DNA from: Albifimbria verrucaria
Lineage: Eukaryota > Ascomycota > Sordariomycetes > Hypocreales > Stachybotryaceae
Assembly (NCBI GenBank): GCA_020081605.1
Contig: JAHREC010000045.1
Location: 1-64,000 of the forward strand
Length of the DNA: 64,000 nucleotides
Direction: 5' to 3'
The position numbers and the translations under genes were made by a program. This document shows, in pieces, positions 46,866 through 60,800 of this stretch (positions are counted from its first letter, which is position 1; the number at the start of each line of letters is the position of its first letter). A model generated the notes under the pieces. The model was not told where the DNA came from and ran no database searches. It saw only the letters and a program-made list of their open reading frames with translations.

Positions 46866-48780
46866 ACGAGGTGTGTTGAAGCATAGCACTATGCAAAATT
46901 AATACCTACTATTTTTTATCGTTATTCCTTCAGCCGTGTTTTAACGTATTTGACGATGGCTTGTCAGATTGCGCTTCCTTTGTCCTAAGGAAGGCGAGCA
47001 GGGCATCGAAAACTCGCGGTATCAGAAAACCGCTTTGGTCTTAGTTTCACTCCCAAAAATGTCCATGGTTGCAGATGTGAACAAGCAACATGAAGCACCC
47101 TTGCTCAACCAGACATACTCCTAAGTCTTGCGGGTGTCATTTGAATGTGACTCTAGCCTGCACCGTTACTCTCTCCTTTTCAGCCGCCTGCTCCGCCATC
47201 CAATGTCAGCTTCCCACTTTTTCTTGAGAAACTTCCTAGTTTATTGGTGTAAGATAAGACAAGCCTCCCAACTTTCGTCTCAGCATACATATGCTTATAT
47301 TTGTCTGTGGCTACGGACAAGCAAGCATATCTTTGGTTACGTCAGCCAATACTAGCAACTCATCCTTTGACTTGGCACCCCATGTCTCGCGCTGGGTCGT
47401 AGCTTTCCCTGTAAGCCCTGGCACACATCTGCAGAAGCTCATCGCTTTGCCCAAGGTATTCATGATCTTCAAGATCCCAGATGTGTATGGTGGGGGAGGG
47501 GGTGGGGGCAAATGAAGATTGTCTTTATGGCTGCTATGGCTGCCATAAGCCCGACTAGGCTTTTGGGGAAAAAACCATACATCACCATTTGTCCCAATTC
47601 CATGCAGGCAGAGGATCTCGAACGGACCTTTTACCTGGGTTGAGTGCCCCGCAAGCTCCATATCTATCGGGAAGACGGCTATGTATGTGTTTGTGGATTC
47701 CACTGGTCGTCCAAGGCTGCACAGGGTGAATCAACGTGCGCGAGAGATTATGTTGTTGGCGAACTTGGCAGGTTGTGACAGGGCTTCATGTACCTTTGGC
47801 ATACGGGAGACTCCACCACCAACCAAGTATGGCACGACGATGGGGAGGGGTCACTCAGCTGGGCTAACCGCAACAAGGTGGGGAGAGCGACGGACACGGG
47901 TTGGGGTCTCGAAGCTGCCCATCCACAGGCCCCAGCTCAGATCCATTTCTCATACTTCTACTTTGTTTCTGCTCTTGCGGTTTTGAGGTGAGGGTGTGAT
48001 ATCTACTACTCCACTTCTAGCTCGAGATTGCTATGGCCTTCCTTCCCCAGGAGCAGCTGAGGGCTGCGGTACTGGCAGGTGTTGCTGCTCACTTAGACTC
48101 CTTCATTCATGGCGAGCATGATTTGAAGGCAGCAAACATTGCTCGGACGCACTGGGTGGCCGCGTTTCTGGTTGGCTTGTTGAAAGTAAGTTAAGCAATC
48201 TATAGTCTTTATAGGTATAGAAAGGGTAACAAAAATAAGCTAGTCTAGGGTAAACAGAATAAAACGCCGTGTTTTTATTGAACCATGCCCAATGCATTAC
48301 TAACTAAACCGAATTTCAACAATAAGTTACCTATTTTGTATGACCTGAAACTGGGAAGGCCTAAGGGGTTAGTATAACTACATTATATATCCATTATAAT
48401 CAGGCTATAGGGCCCCCTGGCTAATCTGTTACTATTTCCTAAGCACTGAGGCGCCCGCACCATTGTTGATTGAGATTACAGTGGATTAAAGCAGGCCTGG
48501 AGGCACCCAGATAAATTTAGGACAAGGCTGAGCCAAAGTCCCTGAACGCTGTGCGTGATCTTACTCCAAGCAGATCTTAACAATGTGTCGAGCAACTGCC
48601 ATTTAAGTTAATTATCCTCGTAAAACTTTTATTATAAAAGGGATGAGCCCACTGAGGAAAACCCAGAAATAGCATTCTTACTATTCTTTTCAGTTCAAGT
48701 CTACTACTACCTTCGACTTTAATCTTTTATATTTCAGTTATTATTCGACAGCCACGGCTAATCCGCTAAACATATAAGCC
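46866..48780. other. Intergenic region with an orphan exon-like frame
   Basis: About 1.9 kb. At 48032-48184 an ATG frame (MAFLPQEQLRAAVLAGVAAH.., ARTHWVAAFLVGLLK) ends at a GTAAGT-like donor but has no identifiable next exon; it could be the first exon of a lost gene. A G-rich run occurs at 47493-47510. A 130-codon minus-strand frame at 47311-47703 includes a poly-Pro tract due to that run and is not supported. Confidence 0.35.
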
Positions 48781-50142
48781 ATGTCTCCCATTATAGAACT
48801 CATCGGTTTGGTTAGTGGTGTGCTTGGTATCGTGGGTTTTTCCAGGACCAATTTCCCTCCAAACCAGAGGATGAGCCCAAGCACGAAGAAAACACAAACA
48901 TATATACCACAACTCTCCGTATCCAGCTGGGTGTCAATGGTATTGCAAACCCGGAGACAGGAGAAACATTATGGGGTGCCGGAGGAAGTGCCTATACTAT
49001 TGACCACTACGGTGCAAACGGAATCTATCTTTTTCCCGGTGCGATGGTTGATACAATTTCCGCGGGAAGCTTTCAAGACCTATCTACATCCGCCAGTATA
49101 GGAGACCAGGTTACCAGAACAGAAATTGCCGACGTTACAGACGATATGTGCATCGCTACAATGGGTATGACACTAGCCGATGGAACCCATTGGGGATGGC
49201 TTGGAGACGTAAGTATCTATCCTAAGACTGAGATTGATGTATTGTTATTGCTTGCTTGCTAATTAAAAAATTCTCTCGTAGTGGGGCAAAATCTGTGGCC
49301 TGCCATCCTACTATAGTGGAATAAGAGTAAGTATATAATATATGTTTTTTACTTGAAGAAATCTTAGAATCTAACTTAGTTATGATTATAGTTAAAAAAC
49401 GGCGAGTATGTTTCAACCACCAGAGACTTCGTTAATAGTTAAGAATACTTAGGTTCTATATACTGACTAAACTTATCTTCAGATCTCCGTATTGTACATG
49501 GGTCAGCTCTGCTAAACCTGGTATATCCGGAACCAAGGTGGCCAATATTTCTATTGATTGGCCCGAGTTCTATGTCAAAGACCAAGAGGGTACGATTCCG
49601 ACTACAGAGGAGGCGAAGAAGCTTTGCGGTACTGCGTTTCGAGCGTGGGACATCAATGGTAACCCTCTTCTCGGAAATAGCCATGCCACAGAGGAAAACG
49701 CCGCCGAGCACCTTATTGGGCTACCGATATTACTGAAGTTCTTGGCTGATAATAAGGGCAAGATCAACAAGAATTCTAGAAGGGGCAACTGCATTATGGT
49801 CGATCTGACAATCGTTGTAAGTCATTGCCCTACAGAACTCTACCAAACTACTATAGGAATAACACCAACTAAATATATATAATCAGTAATTATTAGTGCA
49901 CGAGAAAGCCACAACGCCACCAATTTATGCTATGATACGACTTCATATGGCCCAGATTTTGTATCTTTATACGAAGGTACCTATTGTAATATGGAAACCA
50001 GGAAATATTGCCATTATGCACAGATAACTTTGTCTCGGGCGAATGCTTTAATGCTGAAATGGCAAAGCGCGTTATGTACACCGCTGGAAGGAGGCTGAGC
50101 AGTCGATCCCGAAACCCAACAGAGATTATCCACTGGGAGTAA
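48781..50142 (+). CDS. Cysteine-containing multi-exon protein of unknown function
   Basis: Starts MSPIIELIGLVSGVLGIVGF, a hydrophobic N-terminus that could be a signal anchor. A one-base loss in a TTTTT run near 48840 precedes FQDQFPSKPEDEPKHEEN, then GGSAYTIDHYGANGIYLFPG and DDMCIATMGMTLADGTHWG. Introns: 49209-49281 and 49327-49391 (both GTAAGT donors); a third ends at 49482 before SPYCTWVSSAKPGISGTK; a fourth is 49817 to about 49892. The last exon is Cys-rich (NLCYDTTSYG, GTYCNMETRKYC, then PLCTDNFVSGECF) and ends with TAA at 50142 after another shift. Repaired length is roughly 360-380 residues. No family recognised. Intron signals are strong, so I believe the gene is real although the model has at least two frame problems. 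Confidence 0.62.
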
Positions 50143-51372
50143 GTGGGTGTAAATTAGGATGGGCAATAGAGTGAAATATTAACTTTGCTTCTAACCATTT
50201 CTTTATATACAAGAATACTAGTTCTTTTCTTTCATTTAGGAAGCCCCAGCTTATTATAAATTTGCTAAAAATTAATGCAAGTTGGCTGTAATGCTGAGTT
50301 ATTCCTGACTTAACTGTCCTTTTATCTCTTTGGTTTTAAGAAATAATAGGTGAATCTTGAATATGCCAAAAACCTGTTTGACACCCTTGATATGCTCCGG
50401 CCAGGCTACCCAATCCTTGGAGAATTGCTCAACCTGAGGTTTTAGCTTTCTCTCGTGAAGATTAAAATTATTAACAGTGCTATTATATATCAATCGGAGT
50501 TCCGGAGTAGCTACGCTATACCTCCGCATCAGACGGCCGTAGTTACTATAGAAGGTATTCGCTATATTATTACTGGATTTAATTATCTTAAATTGGTCGA
50601 ATTCCTTGAGATTATCCTTACTATAGATCCATTTAATTTAACATTACTCTAGGCTACGGTTGCCTAATCAATCACAGACTGGCTTCAGTTACTTTTATAT
50701 CTCAATACTAATTATCTTACTATAAAGATGCAGTACTATACTACATAATTTGATTCCCCTTGGTTGAGCAGGCTACGGAGGATCAGTAGATAATAGTAAC
50801 CCTCTAGAACTACATAAATTCGCATGCAACAGTCTGATATCCCATAGCCGTCATAACGCTTTTGAGGCAGCTGTTGGAATGAGGACAGATTCACGACCTC
50901 TAGTGCCATATCAAAGGCGCGCTGAGAGGCCTGTCCCGCTTGCGCAGGGTGCTAGGAAAAACGTTGCACTTCACCCGTGACGGACTGGGTTGGGGATCCC
51001 TTTACCTGATACTGCAACTGGGCAGTTTGGGGTTGACTACGCAACAATCAGGCAATTCACTCAGCTGTAGGTAACCCTAACTATATTGTCGTCCTCTATC
51101 AAAAGTAAAAATTAGAAACCCTGTAGCGTAGATGTAATTGTGAGCCCATTTAAAGGCTGCCACAAAGCAACCACAAAGGCGGGTTACAACTGAATAGCCA
51201 CAAAGACACAATCCACTAAGCCATTGCTGGGCTACGGAGGACAGAGAAGGGACGTTTGCAAGTTTCTTTCCCTATTCATGGACGACTGTCCATCGACGAG
51301 ATCATATTAATGCCAGCTCTCTGAACCTTCTGCACCTAATTATTTTACCACATCTCCAGATCAGCGTTCAAC
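50143..51372. other. Intergenic region, possible degraded repeat
   Basis: About 1.2 kb, AT-leaning between 50200 and 50760. A 76-codon minus-strand frame (50299-50529) with Lys-rich helical text has no recognisable motif. Stop-dense flanks suggest degraded repeat DNA. Confidence 0.35.
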
Positions 51373-52590
51373 GTGACGACTGCCAGCCCAAATAAGTCAC
51401 CCATCCCAATGATACAGATAGCTGAGGAGACCAAATACTACACTCGTCGAATGCCGGATGGTACGCTGGAATATATCGTCACAGCCGCTCCAAGAGGATT
51501 TTTGCCTAGCTCCGTTCCAGGTCTTTGTGCCACTTGTACCCGGATAAACTGGACAGGTATTGGCAGGGAGAGAGACCCCCACTGCTAAAAATCCAAGACT
51601 TACGGGTAAATACATGGATGCTTCCTTCGGAGAGGCCCAAATACCAAGCTTCAAAGAAAATGGTACAAACACAGGGGTTCTGCTCATTTTGTCGCTTTGG
51701 TTACGTGCTCTGGAAGCAATGTTTCCAGAAATAGCCGTTGGCGACAGTGATACTGATGACAGTGACTATGAGCATAGCCTGTCATACTTCACCTACTACA
51801 CGGGTTAAGAACTGAGAGATTTTCAAACTCAGGCCGAAGCCTTAATGACGACGCGGGTAGCTGGCAGAAATGAAAGCATGATTTGGCTAATCTTCAAATG
51901 CGGCCTCGCAGAAAACATGCGATAGACAATTTCGAAACACCTATTCAGCTGACGATACCCGATTCATATCCTCCTGAACATCGGAAGACATACCCTGGAC
52001 GTCTCATACCTCCAGGTCCCGCAGACTTGGGCATGTATAGCAGTTGGATGAAACTCTGCACTGCACTCCATGGCAGTGCATGCACTTACAGCTCTGGGTC
52101 ACTTCAATCTGAGATACAAACATCCCACCTCAAACTCAGGCTCCTCGATGTCACGACTCTCAAGGTTATCAATGGAAGCCTAGACTTCGACTATTGTGCA
52201 CTGTTTTACGTCTGGGGACTGGCTGATGGTTGTTTTAGCTCACTTGCATCTCGCCTCATCGAAAAGCCAGAAAGGCCAGGGCAGATGGCAATAGATATAT
52301 CACCTTTCATGCTCGCAGACAGGGGCCAGCAACATACATAATATCATCTGCCATATATCGCAAGGACAATTCGTGATGCTATTGAGATGGCTAGGCTTCT
52401 GGGAGAAAAGTGTTTGTGGGTAGGTGTAATCTGTATACTTCAAGATGACGAAACGGAGCGTATGGCTGCAATTTCCGCAATGGATTTGGTATGCAAGTGT
52501 GCTAAACTGACAATTGTGGCTGCAGCTGGAATTGACAGGAACGCCGGCATACCAACATCACCCCATGGCGCACCATTAGGGCAAACGTGA
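51373..52590 (+). pseudogene. HET-domain protein pseudogene (truncated)
   Basis: The N-terminal part has the paired Cys motif often found ahead of HET domains (PGLCATCTRINW, then GFCSFCRFGYVLWKQCF). Later blocks are LRLLDVTTLKVINGSLDFDY and ALFYVWG (the usual LSYVWG, with Ser changed to Phe), then IEMARLLGEKCLWVGVICIL and QDDETERMAAISAMD. Frames shift at about 51580 and 51740. An in-frame TAA at 52339 (HT*YHLPYIA) is one C-to-T step from CAA. Nothing coding follows 52590, so the C-terminal half is missing. This is a dead copy of a second incompatibility-type gene, distinct from the one at 29.8-31.8 kb. Confidence 0.72.
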
Positions 52591-53366
52591 CAATGGTGTT
52601 GTAACTTGTGGTTGAGGGCAGTCAGTGTAGTGTTGCCTGCGAGAGCGATACTCGTGGTATAATGCATGGCGATGGCTCCTTAAAAGAGATTGAATTAGAG
52701 CCACTGGTAGTGGCGTAACCAAGAAAAGCGAATTCAAACTCTTGTTTCCGGCCGTATTGGTCTGCACATATAATGCTATTGTCTGATGTTGGGAGGGCGA
52801 AGTAAACCTTGTCTGTTGAGAATGGAGAATTGCATCCGGTGCCGAGCGTGGTAGCCTGAAAGGGGTATCTAATCTAGTGCCACGATTGGAGCAGCTGCTC
52901 GTGGTGGCTAATCTTCTATAACACCGTATTATTGGTTCACTGACAGACCGTGCTATTTCCACGTATTTGCGGTCTGCATAATTAGTTTAAAAATATCTAG
53001 AATACTGTAGGCTTGTGAGTTTTCAGCAACTTCGCGCACACTATAAGTTCGAGAAATTATCAGCTACAGGCCCATTTGAGGCATATTCGCCGTATTGAGG
53101 TGTTGAAGACTTGACATTCATGGGTTCAAATAAGCGTGATTGGTCACAAAATGAAATTGCGGCCAATTGACATGCCAGACCTGTGGCGTAGCTGTGGCCG
53201 AGGTTTCATCAGCCTCTAAGCTTACATGGGGCATGCTGATGCTGATGTAGTGAGGTGATGTGCGCCCATACCATGCCCCTAAGTTAATACTAGTTATAAA
53301 GTACCCAGGTTTCACCCATTGTCTCTCTTTCATCGATCAACTAAACTTTTGCTACCAAGCATAAAA
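52591..53366. other. Intergenic region
   Basis: About 780 bp with only unsupported minus-strand frames. The right end should hold the promoter of the gene at 53367. Confidence 0.4.
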
Positions 53367-54383
53367 ATGCTATTAAATATCCTATCATTTGCTGGGGTCG
53401 TCCTGGCGACATACGAAGGCGGCCCATATCGCTTCGAAAACAACATCCGTGAAGGGGGTCTCGGCGCGGACGAATGGGCAAAAGCACTAGACAACCCCAA
53501 CGCCACAGCCCCGGCCACAGTCTCTTTGATAGACTACCAGTCATCCCAGGGCGGCACTTCAATCACCTGGGAAGCAGAGCTCACGATTTCCGTAGCAGGA
53601 TACATTCCACTGCCGAAGTCTGACTTGAGTGACGATTCAAATGTCCTGCACGCTACCGGATTCAAGTTGACTGCGGGCAACCAAGATACAATAGACAGCC
53701 ATGGGGACGCAAATATCTGCGTTATCTTGCTGACCGGGATGAGTGGCGAAATTCTCGCAAATGCGCAAAATTACACAAATAACTCCTGCGACATGATCCC
53801 TGAAGAGTGCCTGAAAACAATCAGTGACGAGTTATCAGACTCAATCGACGAGAGAGGCTGCAACAGCAGGTTTAGCATGCCTTCAACTTGCGAGGACACA
53901 TTCCCCGAAGGGTCGGTTGAGAGTTTCAGTGAGTCCACACACTCGTAACACACCCGAGCAGACTAAACTGCTACTGAGTTACAGGAACTAAAATGGAGTT
54001 TAATAGACCTCAACACAACCGCAATGAGAGATGACGGCTATTTTTTCTCTTATCTTGGTTCTTACCACGAGGCTGGCTCAGACAGAGCTGAGAAGGCTTA
54101 TGCCGAGACACTGACTTATATATGGCCCATATGGATGGCCACTAGTCGGGATATGACCGGGGATGTGAGCGGTTCATGGACAATTAAATCCCGGTCATGT
54201 CTTCGAGCACACAGGTTCGAAGAGGGAAGTGAGGATCCGAATAAGAAACAAGAAAATAACAAGGGTGGTAACGAGGGTGGTAACGAGGACAATGAGGACC
54301 CTCCTAGTGCTGCAGGCCATATGAGTTATATAGGCTTATCTGGCCTATTGGGTGTGGTCGGCCTCGTAATTGCTTTAATCTGA
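53367..54383 (+). CDS. Secreted, probably GPI-anchored surface protein
   Basis: The ATG at 53367 opens a signal peptide (MLLNILSFAGVVLA), then YEGGPYRFENNIREGGLGAD and ADEWAKALDNPNATAP. Cysteines occur at ANICVILL, NNSCDMIPEECL, ERGCNSRF and PSTCED. An intron with a GTGAGT donor at 53931 and a TTACAG acceptor at 53984 leads to LKWSLIDLNTTAMRDDGYFF and IWPIWMATSRDM. The exon phase is off by one base, so a small indel or a different donor is involved. The C-terminus has a Gly/Asn/Glu spacer with NKGGNEGG repeats and a terminal hydrophobic tail (YIGLSGLLGVVGLVIALI), the layout of a GPI attachment signal. About 315 residues. Likely a cell-wall or membrane glycoprotein; several N-glycosylation sites (NATA, NYTN, NNSC, NTTA). 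Function unknown. Confidence 0.7.
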
Positions 54384-54837
54384 GCAGACTTAGCTATAGA
54401 GCGGGGCGATACTTACGAGGTTATGGTGATTTATTAGTCAACTGTTAGACCAAAGCAGGCTTATATTTCTACAATGTTATTCATTCGCTCCAAAAGCTTA
54501 ACTCATCACGTAAAATATTGATTGTATAAGCTTTATTATCTCGGAACTGCGTGTTAATATAAACTTAAATATGAATTTAAAACTACTCTCTTAAAAGGGG
54601 TAGAGACTATAAGCCGCTATATACCTTACGAATCTAGTAGTGTATATTACATATAATATAACTCGATGTAAAGAGTAGAAATCTTTAATAAAATCATTTT
54701 AAACTCATAAATAAATATATTAAAGAGTCTTCAGTTCGAAGAAGCATGAAGTCCATACTATACCTAGCTACTCGAGACATATAGGCTATCCTTTACCTAT
54801 TCTATTCCACCGAGAAATAATAACCGGAATATCCTGA
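54384..54837. other. Convergent spacer before the NRPS
   Basis: About 450 AT-leaning bases between two converging genes. No gene or clear terminator structure was seen. Confidence 0.4.
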
Positions 54838-57800
54838 TTAATTAGAACCCGTTGTTATATCCTTCATCAATGATATTATTGGCACATCTGGGAACTTTAC
54901 CAAGTCCTGAATAATATTGACAAGGTTATCGACAAGCAAATGGGCTGTCTGCCGCGACATGAGATGCGTGTTTGCCCCAAATAAGATACTGATTTTATTG
55001 CCTTGTGGGAGCGATAATATGCTGATATTCTCAGGGACATGGGGATCCTTTTTCTCGAAGAATTGGACACGGGAAACGCGGTTCCGAGTCTCGATCTCTG
55101 GGTGCTCGTCGACGTTGCGATGATGGATGGTTGACTCGAAGCTCGAACCTGTTGGCCAATCTGTACATTTCTCAATTATGTCCTGGTATCCCAGAGAGTC
55201 GGATTCTCCGATTCCCAAAACTTGTTCCTGAACAGCATTCAGCAGCTCGGCTGCTGATTTCGGCGATGAGAGATTGACCCGCACAGGGACTATGTTCAGA
55301 CAACACCCTACAATTTCCTCTACCTCTGGAATTGCCGAATTTCGTCCGGCAACCAAATGCCCGTAGACAACATCATCAGCTCCAGATATACGCGATATGA
55401 GAACAGCCCATGCAGTGCTAACCAGCGTTGCCAATGTGATCTTGTGAGGACGGTATGGAATGTGGGCGTCCACCTCTATCCGGATGCCTTCAGGCTGAGA
55501 TGTTCTTGCAGAGGCAGAAGGAGAGACATGAGACTGAATAGTGGTAAGTCTAGAGCCCTTGAGAAATAAGCTCCAGTGAGCTATGGATTGATTCTGCCGT
55601 TGAGAAGCATATGAAAGGAATGAGGCAAAGGTTGGTGCACTAGGAGTTCCCATCGAATCGTCTTGATCCAAGAGGGAATTCAATATGATCGGAGCACATA
55701 CGCCATCATATTGAGCATGAGATAACCGAAGGACAAGTTTTGAGCCCTGGGCCTTGTGCCGGACAAGTATACATGCGAATGGAGGCTGGGTTGGTGAGAA
55801 GTCCCTCATATCAGCCAAGCAGAATCCATAAAAATAGGTGTCAAAATTGCTCGAGATATCTTGCGTGCGGAGAGGCTGATCTAATTGATCAAGTATGACG
55901 GACCAGTATCTCCCTTGAAGCCGAATGAAGCAGGCTCGGAGGATCGGGAACCTGTTCAAAGTGCGCAGGCAGCTTTTTTGCAGGGAAGAATAGCTGATAT
56001 CGGCATCGATGTCAAGATAGAAATAGTTGCAGAACTGTCCGGTTTGCGTACCAAGATCGATCGACCTCTCTTGCATACTCGCCATGGGGTAAATATCATT
56101 AACAGCATCTGAACTAATTCCTAAGTCCATGGAATGGATTTCATTGATAAGAGCTGTCTTGGTAGAGGGCTCAATAAGAATGGTTTGATCCAAGTTATGG
56201 CTCGCCTGCTTAACAGGCCTGGTCTCCTCTTGAACCAAACTTGAAAGGGAATCGCGCCGGAAAAGATCTGCGACTGTTAGAAGTAGGCCCTGCCTGCGGC
56301 TCTCGCCTACAACCTTCATTGCTGTAATTGAGTCGCCCTCGAGCTGGAAGAAGCTGTCGTCTAGACCGATAGTCTTGGCTTCTATCTTGAGCACATTAGC
56401 CCATATCTTCTGCATCTGCAACTCCGCTTTTGTTGTAGGACGTCGGAATAGGCGTCGGGTTTCCTTTTGGGATTTTGCCTTCTCTTCGAGTTTTCGGCGA
56501 TCGATTTTACCATTGTCGTTAAGAGGCATCTTGCTGAGAATAGTGATTGTCTGGGGCATCATGTAGGAAGGCAATCGTGCTTGTAGTTGCATGCGAAGTT
56601 CTTCTTCAATCCTCTTCCTTCTTTGTTGCTGCATCGGTTGGCTGCTGAACGAGCTAGATGTGACGATAAGATCATCGGTTGGCATTTCGAACAGCGCTTT
56701 TCCATCAATGTTACATGAACCAACGCTGTAGAAAACCGCGTCCAGTCCACCACGCTGCGATCGTTGCCGCGCCCAACTGATTTGTACTTGACAATTAGAT
56801 TGCGCGGCTATATCAACAAGGTCTACAGCCGATAGGGAAGAGCATTTGCTGGCTTTTTGACGAACGGATGAGAGCCAGTCATTCTGCTCAAGGTCTTCAT
56901 CACTTGGGTCATCAAGTGAGTCCACTAGGTATCTCTCGAAGGTAGACTTGCTATGAGGGATATTAGAGATAGCAATGACCGAGTGGCTCATCTGCGACTT
57001 CAAGAGTGCTGATAGCGACTTTCTGTCGAGACCTCGTGCCACAAAATCAGTCCATTCCACTTCGTTTATCGCTCGAATTTGCTTTTGGTCTTGGGATTTG
57101 GTTTTCATGTGTATGACCACGGCATATCGATAGGAGCTCAGCTCATTGACAGCATGCATCATCTTGGGGAGGATCTCGACGTACTTAATCCTGTCAGGGA
57201 ATCGGTTCGCTAATCCTGTAAAAAGGCTGGGTCGACAAGGAGTTCAGACTCGGCTCGCTCCATATCAGCCATTATACGTCTGAGATCATGTCTTTTGGCA
57301 TCCTGACCGGCAATATGAGTTGATCTTACTGCCACGAACTCCTATACAGGGCGTAAGATCTAATGTCGCCGAGGAATACAGTTTTAACCCCTCGAGGGAT
57401 AGGACGTCTCGGATAACTCTCCGCAAATAGTCCAGACTTGGGAAATATTGAACGACTGAGTTCAGAATGACCAAATCAGGTGAGACATTGTTTTTATACT
57501 GAGGAAGGTCCGCAGCTGTAGCCCTAAACAACTTGACCTTTTGTGCTAACATGGGTGACGAACTGACTGTTCGATCGACGAATTCAATGGCCCTCTGCGA
57601 GGGCTCAAAACCGATATAACTTTGAATCTTTTCCACCATATTGAACAAGATCATTCCAGAACCTGTGCCGATTTCGAGGACGTTTGCACACTGTCCAGTC
57701 TTGAATATCATCTCAATAGTATCGTCAAGCCACTCGTTCATTTCAGTCTTGTCAATCTGGCTGCCGTCGTACATTGACGTCCATCCAACGAAATCTCGCC

Positions 57801-60800
57801 CGATATTGTGAGTTTGTACCTTATCTATCGGGGTGTAAGTACCCGTGTCGAATCGTTCCTGCCATGCTTCAACATGTTGTGATTCTTCATCTAGAACTGG
57901 TGACGCCTGTACTGCTTCACTATCCTCATGTATGGTGACAAAGCTAGAGAGGTTTGCGTTTTGCGAGTCAGTACTCACTAGAATAGCGGCAGCACTTGTT
58001 ACAGCTCTGTGGTTGAGAAGAGCGTGCTCAATTTCGCCCAGCTCGATGCGATGGCCTCTGACTTTGACTTGGCCATCAATCCGGCCTAGGTACTCCAGCT
58101 GACCATCTGCTGGGCGGATACGAACGTAATCTCCTGTGCGATAACCTCGAGTTTGTCTAGGTCCGATAGTCACTTCGATGAAACGATCAATGTCTTGTGT
58201 GGGGTCTGTATATCCCTAGCAAGCCCATCACCTGTTACCACCAGCTCACCAACAACACCAAGTGGGACGAGATTTTGCTTAGTATCCATGACGTATGCGC
58301 CGGAATTAGTCAGGGCACGGCCAATTGGAACTCCATTCACTAGCGCGCCCGGTCCGCATAGACGATAAAACGTACTCGCGAATGTATTTTCTGTTGGCCC
58401 ATAGCCGTTGATTACGATTCCTTGTACAAGCTTTTGTGCTGCTACCAGATCACTCGGGTCTGCCTTGTCTGCTCCCACGAGAAGAGTGTGTAGTCCAGTC
58501 AATATTTCCGGGGTCTGTAGCAACCACGGTTTTAGCATAGCCGGCGTGATAATGAGGGCGTTGATATTGTCTTGCACGAAAATACGACTTGCAGCTGAAG
58601 GATCCAGAATCGTTGTGTGGTCCAGGCAAATAAGTGATCCACCGTTCAGCAAGGTGGCGAAAATTTCCCATGTTGACATATCAAAAGCGATATTTGATAT
58701 GTGAGCCATAGTAGGAGAATCTGGGAAACATTGTGTTAGATTATTATTCTTTACCATCTGTACGATGCTGCTGTGTTCCACCATGACGCCTTTCGGTTGT
58801 CCTGTCGAGCCCGACGTGAACATAACATAAGCCAGGCTTGTCGGTGAAGGACTGGCGAGTTGGATGGGCTTAAGGTGACTTTTGGCGGAGTTGCTGCCTT
58901 CATTAACAATGTCCGCTATCTTTACGAACTCCACGTCATCCAACTGAATAGCTGGTGGCTGCACGTCTTGACCGAGAAGGACAATTTTCTGATGGTGCAT
59001 GGAGGATAGAATCTTTTCGAGCCTAGCTGCTGGGGTTCTGATATCGAGAGGCAAATATGCCAAATTGTTCTTGAGAACTCCCATAATGGCGATAACAGTC
59101 AGGCATGATCGAGTTGCAAGTATACCGACTAGACTCTCAGGAGGAAATGAGCGCCTGGCTAACCATTGAGCCAGAACATCGGAGACTCGATCTAATTCGG
59201 AGTAAGTCAATTGCGTTGAATTATCCTTTACAGCCACCTTTTGCGGGTAATTTTCCACCTGCTGGCTGAATAGCTTAATGATGCTAGATTCTCGTGGATA
59301 ATCCATTCTTTGGACCTCAATTAAACCCATTTTATCAAGGGTCAGATAAGCTTCGTTCGAGAGTAGTGGGAGGGATGAGATGGGAATCGTCGGCTCTTGT
59401 AACCCTTTATCTAATACGATATGGAAGATGGATAGCATATTGCGAATTGTCTCTGGCTCATATAGATCCGTAGAGAAAATAACTTGACCATGGAGAGCAT
59501 CATTCTGCTGGAAAAGGTGAAACTCGAGGTCAAATCTGGTGGTCAACTGCGATGCTATTGGCTCCATGTCGATGCCTTCGAAGGCAAAGTGACCCATATC
59601 GGTATGCGAATGCAAGGTGAAGACTATCTGGGCTAGAGGGTGTCGAGAAACATCCCGAGCTTTTTGGAGTCTTGAAACGATCCTTTCAAAAGGCACATGC
59701 TGATTGGCGAAAGATGCAATAGCTTTAGCCTGAACTTGATGGACCAGTCCTTGAAATGATTCATCATCATTAATTTCAGTGCGAATACATTGAATATTAA
59801 CAAAAAAGCCCACTATGCTTTTGAGTTCTGGCCAGTCGCGATTGGCATTGGCTGTTCCAATTGTTGCGTCCTTACTTCCGGTTAGGCGGTAATGTGTAGC
59901 CCTAAATACGGCTAGAAGCACAACGAACGGCGTTACATCTTGTGCTTTGCAGAATTCCTGAAGGCGATCATAGGTTGGGCCTTGTATAGTAAGTTGCTCC
60001 GCCTCAGCCGCACCAGAGAGTGTCTCGGGGCGAGGCTTATCGCAGTAAAGCTCAGCTGGACGGCTAGTTTCGAGTTCCGTGGCCCAGTATTCAAGCTGTC
60101 GTTGATGCTCTTTTAGCTGACTTGGTTGCCTCTGCCAGGCCGAGAAATCCCGATATTGGATTGGAAGGGGCTCAACCTTATGTAGAGGATCATGGCCATG
60201 AATGGCTGCCGAGTAGAACTCCATCAGCTCTTTGCGCAGGACATCTATTGACCAGCCATCTGAAATAATATGGTGCATTATGATTGATAGAAAATGCAAT
60301 TCGGAATTGAGCTTATAGATGCAGATTCTCCAACCTGGCTCGGACGAGAGGTTGAAGGGCATTGTTTGGTCAACCTCCAATGCTTTCATGGCCTGCGTTT
60401 CCGAATGAACGTTCGCTATCCTCAGCTTTTTCATCTCAAAAGGTCGAACAACTTGCACGTTTACGCCGTCAACAGCTTTGAAGACAGTTCTTAGAGTATC
60501 ATGACGCTGTTCTAAAGCCAGAAGCGCAGCTTCTAAGGCATCGAGTCGAAGGGGCCTCGCAGGCGCATGGAGAATGGCATCAAATACCAAGTAAGACCAG
60601 GGTGCAACTGATCCATAAACCACAAACGCTCCTGAGCAAACGACTGCTCTGTATTGCCACCATCTGCAAGCAATGGGATGCGACACGGGACGCTCTTGTC
60701 CCTGTTTGTTTGCAAGCTGGCAACTTGATGCAACTTCGGGTTGCGAAAGACGTCAGCAACAGTAAGCTCCAGCCCAGCTTTGCGCGCCTCAGCGACAGCC

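Noticed and set aside
47311..47703. 130-codon minus-strand frame with a poly-Pro run
   Set aside because: The run is a G-rich microsatellite on the other strand; no domain or splice evidence supports a gene.
55885..56112. Short plus-strand frames within the NRPS
   Set aside because: They are antisense to the intact terminal condensation domain.
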